Source of the DNA: an uncultured Clostridia bacterium
Lineage (GTDB): Bacteria; Bacillota; Clostridia; Oscillospirales; Acutalibacteraceae
Direction: 5' to 3'
NCBI GenBank assembly: GCA_947629295.1
Contig: CANRDH010000132.1
Location: forward strand, 1 to 5,015
DNA length: 5,015 bases
Shown: piece by piece, positions 1-5,015 of the stretch
Layout: each line of letters opens with the position of its first letter
How positions within the stretch are numbered: the stretch's first letter is position 1
Notes under the pieces: model-generated
Told to the model about the DNA's origin: nothing
Database searches by the model: none
What the model saw: only the letters and a program-made list of their open reading frames with translations
Made by a program: the position numbers and the translations under genes

Positions 1-3000
1 AATCTTGTCCGTCTTAAGGACCTTAAAATACCTAACGTAAAAGTTGAAGAGCATAACAGCGAGGACAGAAAACGTCTTCAAAAGGCATTCGGTTATACCT
101 ATGAGGAGGTTATGACTACCATACTTCCAATGGCAAGAAATGCGTCCGAGGCAATCTGTGCAATGGGTACGGACAGTCCTCTTGCAGTTCTTTCAAATCA
201 GCCTCAGCCACTGTTCAATTATTTCAAACAGCTTTTTGCACAGGTAACAAATCCTCCGATTGACGCTATACGTGAAGAAATAGTTACAGCAAGTAATGTA
301 TTTATAGGCAGATCGGGAGATATACTCGAAGAAAAACCGGATAACTGCCGTGTTATGAAAATTCATAATCCTATTCTAACATCGACAGATATACTTAAAA
401 TAAAAAGTCTGCAAAAGCCGGGCTTTAAATCAGCTGTTATTCCGATACTTTATTACAAGAATACAAGACTTTCAAAGGCAATAAACAGATTGTTCATTGA
501 AGCTGATAAAGCTTACAATGAGGGAGCTAATATACTTATCCTATCTGATAAGGGTGTAGATGAAAACCACCTTGCTATCCCCTCTCTGCTTGCGGTATCC
601 GCTTTGCACCAGCACCTTGTCGTTACAAAGAGAAGAACATCCCTTGCCATTGTTCTTGAAAGCGGTGAACCCAGAGAGGTACATCATTTTGCAACACTTC
701 TAGGTTACGGTGCATCGGCAATCAATCCGTATCTTGCACAGGAAACTATACATGAGCTTATAAATGATGATCTTCTTGATAAGGACTATTATGCTGCTGT
801 TAATGATTATAACAGCGCTGTACTTCACGGTATCATAAAAATAGCTTCAAAAATGGGTATATCCACAATAAGATCATATCAGGGCTCACAGATATTTGAG
901 GCAATCGGTCTCGGTGCGGATGTTATTGACAAATACTTTACGGGAACAGTCAGCAGAATCGGCGGTATCACCATAAAGGATATAGAGAACTATGTTGATA
1001 AGCTCCATACAGCGGCTTTTGACCCTCTTGGTCTCGGTACGGATAACCAGCTTGAAGCAAGAGGAAGTCATAAGTTCAGAAGCGGCAAGGAAGAACATCT
1101 GTACAACCCCATGTCAATTTATCTACTCCAAAAGGCTACACGCACGGGGGATTATGCTGCCTTTAAAGAATATACGAAACTGATTTCCGAACAGCTTGAT
1201 CCGGTAAATATAAGAGGTCTTATGGACTTCAATTATGCTGAAAAGCCTATACCGATTGATGAGGTAGAAAGTGCTGAAAGCATAGTAAAGCGTTTCAAAA
1301 CCGGCGCAATGTCGTACGGCTCCATTTCACAGGAAGCGCATGAGGCTCTTGCAATAGCAATGAACAAGCTGCACGGAAAATCAAACTCCGGTGAAGGCGG
1401 AGAAAGTCCTGAAAGAATAGCTACAAAGGGAACAAATGAGGATCGATGCTCGGCAATCAAACAGGTTGCATCGGGACGTTTCGGCGTAACCTCAATGTAC
1501 CTTAATTCGGCAAGAGAAATTCAGATAAAAATGGCTCAGGGTGCAAAGCCCGGTGAAGGCGGACATCTTCCGGGAGCAAAGGTATATCCGTGGATTGCAA
1601 AAACAAGACATTCAACCCCAGGTGTATCGCTCATATCTCCCCCGCCGCACCATGATATATATTCAATCGAGGATCTTGCACAGCTTATCTATGACCTTAA
1701 AAATGCAAATAAATCCGCAAGAATATCTGTTAAGCTTGTTTCAGAATGCGGTGTAGGTACGGTCGCAGCCGGTGTTGCAAAAGCAGGGGCAGAATGTATT
1801 CTTATTTCAGGTGCAGATGGCGGTACAGGTGCTGCTCCGAGAAATTCAATATATAATGCAGGTCTTCCTTGGGAGCTCGGTGTTGCCGAGGCACATCAGA
1901 CACTTATTCAGAACGGACTGAGAAATAAGGTTGTAATTGAAACAGACGGTAAGCTTATGACAGGCCGTGATGTAGCTATTGCTGCAATACTCGGTGCTGA
2001 GGAATTTGGCTTTGCCACTGCTCCGCTTATTTCTCTCGGCTGTGCAATGATGAGAGTATGTAACCTTGACACCTGTCCTTTCGGAGTTGCTACACAAAAT
2101 CCGGAGTTAAGAGCGAAATTCCCCGGTAAGCCAGAATATGTAATAAATTTTATGATGTTTATCGCTCAGGAACTCAGGGAATATATGTCAAAGCTCGGTG
2201 TAAGAACTCTTGATGAGCTTGTCGGCAGAGTTGATTTGCTTAAGAGAAAGGACAATATAAAGGGTCGCGCAGCATATGTGGCTCTTGATAATATCCTTAA
2301 TTCTGATTTTGCAGATGAAAAGATTGATTATAACAATAAGAAACCTTATAACTTTGAGCTTCAACAAACTCTTGATGAAAAGGTACTTATGAAGCAGCTT
2401 TTCCCCTCTCTTAAGAAAAAACAGAAGAAAACAGTAAGCGTTGATGTTAAGAATACTGACCGTTCCTTCGGTACGATGTTCGGTTCGGAGATAACAAAGC
2501 TTTACGGTGCTGAGCTTGAGGAAGATACTTATACTGTTAAATGCAGCGGTTCGGGCGGTCAGAGCTTCGGTGCATTCATACCGAAGGGATTAAGACTTGA
2601 GCTTGTAGGTGATTCCAACGATTATTTCGGAAAGGGACTTTCAGGAGGAAAGCTTATCGTATATCCGCCGAAGGAGAGTAAATTTGATGCAAGCGAGAAT
2701 ATCATAATCGGTAATGTCGCTCTTTACGGCGCAACAAGCGGTAAGGCATTTATAAACGGTGTTGCAGGCGAGCGTTTCTGTGTAAGAAATTCGGGCGCAC
2801 TTGCTGTTGTTGAGGGTGTCGGCGACCATGGCTGTGAATATATGACAGGCGGTAAGGTTGTCGTTCTCGGTAAGACAGGCAAAAACTTTGCGGCAGGTAT
2901 GTCCGGCGGTGTTGCCTTTGTTCTTGACGAGGACAGAGATCTTTATACAAGACTCAATAAGGAAATGGTTGAATTTACTGAGCTTAGCGAAAAGTACGAT

Positions 3001-3225
3001 ATAATCGAACTTAAGGCAGCTATTGAGGAACACGTTGCAGCAACGGGTTCAAAGAAGGGTAAGCAGGTTCTTGATAAGTTTGAGGATTATATTCCTAAAT
3101 TCAAGAAAATCATTCCGCATGACTATAAGAAAATGATGTCTGCCATAGCTTCATTCGAGGAAAAGGGACTTTCTCCCGAACAGGCACAGATTGAAGCTTT
3201 CTATAAAATTGTAAAGCATAAATAA
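1..3225 (+). CDS. gltB: Glutamate synthase (GOGAT) large subunit, 5'-truncated by the window edge
   Basis: This is the large subunit of glutamate synthase, a cytoplasmic enzyme that makes two glutamates from glutamine and 2-oxoglutarate using electrons from the small subunit. The frame is open from base 1, and its first 37 codons (including AFGYTYEE) continue the family homology. The ATG at 112 is therefore internal, and the true start lies left of the window. Codons below are counted from base 1. The central domain spans about 50-360 (MGTDSPLAVLS, QVTNPPIDAIREE, KMGIST, YFTGTVSRIGG). The FMN-binding synthase domain spans about 420-790, with GAMSYGSIS at 435-443, GAKPGEGGHLPG at 514-525 and GADGGTGAAPR at 604-614. 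The 3Fe-4S ligands follow the family pattern C-x5-C-x4-C at Cys681, Cys687 and Cys692. The glycine-rich GXGXG beta-helix domain spans about 811-980, followed by a charged tail to residue 1074. Full-length GltB is usually near 1500 residues, so roughly 400, the class II glutamine amidotransferase domain with its catalytic N-terminal Cys, are out of view. No frameshift or missing key residue is visible in this part. Confidence 0.96.
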   Translation, partial: NLVRLKDLKIPNVKVEEHNSEDRKRLQKAFGYTYEEVMTTILPMARNASEAICAMGTDSPLAVLSNQPQPLFNYFKQLFAQVTNPPIDAIREEIVTASNVFIGRSGDILEEKPDNCRVMKIHNPILTSTDILKIKSLQKPGFKSAVIPILYYKNTRLSKAINRLFIEADKAYNEGANILILSDKGVDENHLAIPSLLAVSALHQHLVVTKRRTSLAIVLESGEPREVHHFATLLGYGASAINPYLAQETIHELINDDLLDKDYYAAVNDYNSAVLHGIIKIASKMGISTIRSYQGSQIFEAIGLGADVIDKYFTGTVSRIGGITIKDIENYVDKLHTAAFDPLGLGTDNQLEARGSHKFRSGKEEHLYNPMSIYLLQKATRTGDYAAFKEYTKLISEQLDPVNIRGLMDFNYAEKPIPIDEVESAESIVKRFKTGAMSYGSISQEAHEALAIAMNKLHGKSNSGEGGESPERIATKGTNEDRCSAIKQVASGRFGVTSMYLNSAREIQIKMAQGAKPGEGGHLPGAKVYPWIAKTRHSTPGVSLISPPPHHDIYSIEDLAQLIYDLKNANKSARISVKLVSECGVGTVAAGVAKAGAECILISGADGGTGAAPRNSIYNAGLPWELGVAEAHQTLIQNGLRNKVVIETDGKLMTGRDVAIAAILGAEEFGFATAPLISLGCAMMRVCNLDTCPFGVATQNPELRAKFPGKPEYVINFMMFIAQELREYMSKLGVRTLDELVGRVDLLKRKDNIKGRAAYVALDNILNSDFADEKIDYNNKKPYNFELQQTLDEKVLMKQLFPSLKKKQKKTVSVDVKNTDRSFGTMFGSEITKLYGAELEEDTYTVKCSGSGGQSFGAFIPKGLRLELVGDSNDYFGKGLSGGKLIVYPPKESKFDASENIIIGNVALYGATSGKAFINGVAGERFCVRNSGALAVVEGVGDHGCEYMTGGKVVVLGKTGKNFAAGMSGGVAFVLDEDRDLYTRLNKEMVEFTELSEKYDIIELKAAIEEHVAATGSKKGKQVLDKFEDYIPKFKKIIPHDYKKMMSAIASFEEKGLSPEQAQIEAFYKIVKHK

Positions 3226-3232
3226 GGAGGGG
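3224..3232 (+). promoter_or_regulatory. Strong Shine-Dalgarno site of gltD, overlapping the gltB stop codon
   Basis: The run AAGGAGGGG begins inside the TAA stop of gltB (3223-3225). Its core AAGGAGG ends 8 bases before the ATG at 3239, which is ideal spacing and fixes the gltD start. The next in-frame ATG, codon 8, has no comparable site. The overlap with the upstream stop suggests translational coupling, which would help keep the two subunits in balance (inference). Confidence 0.9.
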
Positions 3233-3238
3233 ATCAGA

Positions 3239-4723
3239 ATGGGAAAACCAACAGGATTTATGGAATATGAAAGAACGGATTTCGAGGCGGATTCCGTAAA
3301 AGAGCGTATCAAGAATTACAACGAATTTCACACTCCCCTTAGTCCCGAACAGCAGCAGCAACAGGCTGCAAGATGTATGGAGTGCGGTGTTCCTTTTTGT
3401 CAGTCGGGCATGATGCTTTGCGGTATGATGACAGGATGTCCGCTCAATAATCTTATACCGGAATGGAATGACCTTGTGTATAAGGGATGTTGGGAACAGG
3501 CATATCAAAGACTCAAAAAAACAAATAATTTTCCTGAATTTACTTCAAGAGTTTGTCCCGCACTGTGTGAGAAGGCTTGTACCTGCGGTGCTAACGGAGA
3601 TGCCGTTACCGTAAAATCAAACGAATACAGTATATCCGAAAGAGCCTATGCCGAGGGATATGCGGCTCCGAATCCGCCCAAGGTCAGAACAGGCAAAAAG
3701 ATTGCCGTTATAGGCTCCGGTCCGTCAGGCCTTGCGGCTGCCGATCAGCTTAACAAAAGAGGTCACAGCGTAACGGTATTTGAACGCTCGGACAGAGCAG
3801 GCGGTCTTTTGATGTACGGTATTCCTAATATGAAGCTTGAAAAGCATATCATAGACAGACGTATAGATATTATGAAAGCTGAGGGAATTGTATTCAACAC
3901 AAATTCCGATATTGGAAAGGATGTCAAGGCAAAGGAACTTCTTGAAGAATTTGACAGGATAATACTTGCCTGCGGTGCATCCGAGCCGAGGGATATCAAG
4001 GCAAAGGGACGTGAAGCCAAGGGAATATATTTTGCAGTTGATTTCCTTACTTCTACGACAAAAGCACTTCTTGACAGTGATCTTGCAGACGGAACATATA
4101 TTTCCGCAAAGGGAAAGAATGTAATTGTTATAGGCGGCGGTGATACCGGAAATGACTGTGTGGGTACCTGTGTACGTCATGGGGCAAGCAGCATACTTCA
4201 GCTTGAGATGATGCCGAAACTGCCTGACGAAAGGATGGAAAATAACCCCTGGCCTGAATATCCGAGAGTATGTAAAACGGATTACGGACAGGAGGAAGCT
4301 ATCGGTGTATTTGGAAAGGATCCGAGGGTTTATCAGACAACTGTCAAGGAATTTTTATCTGATAAGGACGGAAAGCTTACAGGCGCAGTGCTTGTAAAGC
4401 TTAATCCGAAAAAGGATCCCGCAAGCGGAAGAACCGTGATGAAAGAAATCGAGGGAACGGAATACACGGTTAAAGCTGATCTTGTGCTTATCGCCGCAGG
4501 CTTTGTAGGGGCACAGAATTATGTAACGGCGGCTTTCGGTGTTGACAAAAATGCCCGTGGAAATGTTTCCGCACGCGAGGGAAGCCATAAGACTAATGCA
4601 GAAAAGGTATTTGTATGTGGTGATATGCACCTCGGACAGTCGCTTGTAGTAAGAGCTATAAGAGAAGGCAGAGATGCCGCAAAGGAAGTAGACGAAAGTC
4701 TTATGGGATATACTAATCTATAG
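3239..4723 (+). CDS. gltD: Glutamate synthase small subunit, NAD(P)H-dependent FAD/Fe-S oxidoreductase
   Basis: This 494-residue protein is the electron-input subunit of GOGAT. It oxidises NAD(P)H at FAD and passes electrons through Fe-S clusters to the FMN of GltB. The N-terminal Fe-S region carries Cys46, Cys49, Cys54 and Cys67 (CMECGVPFC, then GCPLNNLIPEWN), and a second group at Cys106, Cys110 and Cys114 (RVCPALCEKAC). The FAD-binding Rossmann motif is VIGSGPSGLAAA at 158-169, with the acidic strand end at Glu182 and DRAGG at 185-189. A second nucleotide-binding fold, for NAD(P)H, has VIGGGDTGND at 297-306 and the basic RHG at 313-315. The C-terminal FAD contact is VFVCGDMHLGQS at 457-468, followed by the usual AIREGRDAA helix. 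Length and domain order are normal for the family. It lies 13 bases after gltB and is presumably co-transcribed with it. Related proteins with this architecture (the PreT and AegA families, NfnB/SudA-type proteins) are possible in isolation, but adjacency to gltB makes GltD the clear choice. NADPH rather than NADH as donor is assumed from the family, not read from the sequence. Confidence 0.97.
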   Translation: MGKPTGFMEYERTDFEADSVKERIKNYNEFHTPLSPEQQQQQAARCMECGVPFCQSGMMLCGMMTGCPLNNLIPEWNDLVYKGCWEQAYQRLKKTNNFPEFTSRVCPALCEKACTCGANGDAVTVKSNEYSISERAYAEGYAAPNPPKVRTGKKIAVIGSGPSGLAAADQLNKRGHSVTVFERSDRAGGLLMYGIPNMKLEKHIIDRRIDIMKAEGIVFNTNSDIGKDVKAKELLEEFDRIILACGASEPRDIKAKGREAKGIYFAVDFLTSTTKALLDSDLADGTYISAKGKNVIVIGGGDTGNDCVGTCVRHGASSILQLEMMPKLPDERMENNPWPEYPRVCKTDYGQEEAIGVFGKDPRVYQTTVKEFLSDKDGKLTGAVLVKLNPKKDPASGRTVMKEIEGTEYTVKADLVLIAAGFVGAQNYVTAAFGVDKNARGNVSAREGSHKTNAEKVFVCGDMHLGQSLVVRAIREGRDAAKEVDESLMGYTNL

Positions 4724-4741
4724 CGGCGGCACGCCGCCGCT
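4722..4741 (+). other. GC-rich hairpin overlapping the gltD stop codon
   Basis: AGCGGCGG (4722-4729) pairs perfectly with CCGCCGCT (4734-4741) around a CACG loop. A ninth C-G pair is possible if the loop shrinks to two bases. The first two bases of the stem are the last two of the gltD TAG stop. No T tract follows directly; the nearest, 4753-4757, starts 12 bases after the stem, so it is not a standard intrinsic terminator. It could protect the 3' end of the mRNA, mark a processing site, or be part of a repeat element. The pairing is certain; the role is not known. Confidence 0.6.
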
Positions 4742-4839
4742 GTCAAGTCGCATTTTTACTCACTGCGTTTGTTCTGAAAACGGGCAGCAAGTGCGTACAC
4801 GCGGCATAAATTTTCCTGACGGTATGGTGTAGAAAGTAT
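4742..4839. other. Intergenic stretch with no recognisable gene
   Basis: These 98 bases between two GC-rich hairpins contain no ORF with a plausible ribosome binding site on either strand, no tRNA-like fold and no convincing promoter. A short T tract (4753-4757) and a weak self-complementary GCGT/ACGC pair near 4793-4802 are the only local structure. With the flanking hairpins it could form part of a larger structured or repeated element, but the window holds only one copy, so this cannot be shown here. Confidence 0.4.
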
Positions 4840-4866
4840 CGGCAGCGGCTCTCCGGAGCCGCTCCG
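4840..4866 (+). other. Second GC-rich hairpin, TCCG (UNCG-type) tetraloop
   Basis: AGCGGCTC (4844-4851) pairs perfectly with GAGCCGCT (4856-4863) across the loop TCCG. Closed by a C-G pair, this fits the unusually stable UNCG tetraloop class if transcribed from the + strand. The stem extends by CGG (4840-4842) with CCG (4864-4866) past a single bulged C at 4843. No T tract follows, so it is not a canonical terminator. It shares the AGCGGC...GCCGCT stem end with the hairpin at 4722-4741. Confidence 0.6.
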
Positions 4867-4885
4867 CAATATGTTTCCGACCTAT

Positions 4886-4942
4886 AAAAAAAGGGATATC
4901 GCATAAGTTTATTTATTAAACTTAATGCGATATTCCCTTTTT
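4886..4942 (+). terminator. Long intrinsic terminator, potentially bidirectional
   Basis: The left arm 4893-4911 (GGGA, TATCGCAT, AAGTTTA) pairs with the right arm 4917-4937 (TAAACTT, ATGCGATA, TCCC). This gives 19 base pairs with single-base bulges at 4924 and 4933 and a five-base loop TTTAT. Seven A residues (4886-4892) lie before the stem and five T residues (4938-4942) follow it. It therefore has terminator form on the + strand and nearly the same form on the minus strand. It is the only good terminator after gltD, 162 bases beyond the stop codon, and probably ends the gltBD transcript. It could also serve a convergent gene beyond the window. Confidence 0.88.
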
Positions 4943-4946
4943 GATT

Positions 4947-5015
4947 GTGTGCTCGGCACGCATTATTACTTGGTGGTGAAAGTCCACTACAGACTTGGCA
5001 GTAGGAACTGTTAGC
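4947..5015 (+). mobile_element. Group II (class C) intron, 5' end of domain I; truncated by the window edge
   Basis: The sequence from 4947 begins with GTGTG, matching the group II 5' consensus GUGYG, and continues as GTGTGCTCGGCACGC. It then shows the early domain I layout of group IIC ribozymes. A stem at 4971-4976/4984-4989 (TGGTGG with CCACTA, one G-U pair) has the loop TGAAAGT. A short CAGT/ACTG stem at 4999-5002/5007-5010 leads into TTAGC. From memory, the crystallised Oceanobacillus iheyensis group IIC intron starts with a closely similar GUGUGC-C-CGGCA, then a GGUGAGAGUCC element and a GGCAGAAGUAACAGUUAGCC element. The location, four bases after a terminator T tract and in the same orientation, matches the known target preference of class C introns. 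The rest of domain I, the reverse transcriptase/maturase gene and domains V-VI would lie to the right and are not seen, so an intact mobile intron cannot be told from a fragment. Confidence 0.82.

Noticed and set aside
2641..3033. A 130-codon minus-strand open frame opposite the 3' part of gltB
   Set aside because: It lies wholly opposite strongly conserved GltB coding sequence (GXGXG domain), has a low-complexity Cys/Thr-rich translation with no recognisable family, and shows no convincing ribosome binding site. It is a shadow of the real gene.
3344..3365. Short CAG-rich run giving five consecutive glutamines in GltD (residues 38-42)
   Set aside because: It lies in the variable segment before the first Fe-S cysteines, is only five residues long, and is an unremarkable helix-forming stretch rather than a meaningful repeat.
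3725..4180. A 151-codon minus-strand open frame opposite gltD
   Set aside because: It is antisense to the FAD and NAD(P)H domains of GltD, its translation resembles no known protein, and no promoter or operon partner is visible.
4519..4746. A minus-strand frame starting inside the intergenic hairpin and running into gltD
   Set aside because: Its start falls just beyond the GC-rich stem and nearly all of it is antisense to conserved GltD C-terminal sequence. The Arg/Ser/Ala-rich product is typical of a shadow frame.
4722..4757. The hairpin at the gltD stop plus the T tract at 4753-4757 as an intrinsic terminator
   Set aside because: Eleven bases separate the stem from the T tract, which is too far for the standard mechanism, and a far better terminator lies at 4886-4942.
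4968..4998. Direct repeat ACTTGG at 4968-4973 and 4993-4998, considered as a target-site duplication or array
   Set aside because: The two copies lie inside the putative intron domain I on either side of a stem-loop. Six bases is too short to be significant, and group II introns do not make target-site duplications.
1..5015. CRISPR array, tRNA or rRNA genes, or a novel defence system
   Set aside because: No regularly spaced repeats, cloverleaf-like sequence or rRNA motifs were seen. The coding content is fully explained by gltB and gltD, and nothing in the sequence supports a defence or other new protein system.

Overview
The window carries the glutamate synthase (GOGAT) operon gltBD on the + strand, a 3' intergenic region with three RNA hairpins, and what looks like the first 69 bases of a group IIC intron at the right edge. 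Protein motifs, the strong AAGGAGG ribosome binding site, the moderate GC content and the style of the intron and terminator suggest a Clostridia-type member of the Bacillota, probably a gut-associated Oscillospiraceae/Ruminococcus-like organism. That placement is inferred from general familiarity, not from a search.

Layout. Bases 1-3225 encode the large GOGAT subunit (GltB), open at the left edge; its N-terminal glutaminase domain lies outside the window. After a 13-base gap, bases 3239-4723 encode the complete small subunit (GltD). Nothing convincing is encoded on the minus strand. From 4724 to 4946 there is no gene. This stretch holds a GC-rich hairpin fused to the gltD stop codon (4722-4741), a second GC-rich hairpin with a TCCG loop (4840-4866) and a long intrinsic terminator (4886-4942). 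Four bases after the terminator's T tract, at 4947, begins sequence with the 5' consensus and domain I layout of a group IIC intron, which continues off the right edge.

How the parts work together. GltB releases ammonia from glutamine in its N-terminal domain, which is not in view. It channels the ammonia to an FMN/3Fe-4S synthase centre, where 2-oxoglutarate is converted to glutamate. GltD takes electrons from NAD(P)H through FAD and Fe-S clusters and passes them to GltB. The two genes are tightly coupled for translation and presumably form one transcript ending at the 4886-4942 terminator. The intron position fits the known habit of group IIC introns of inserting just downstream of terminator stem-loops. 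The operon itself looks ordinary and intact. The intron junction and the structured 3' region are the parts worth a second look.
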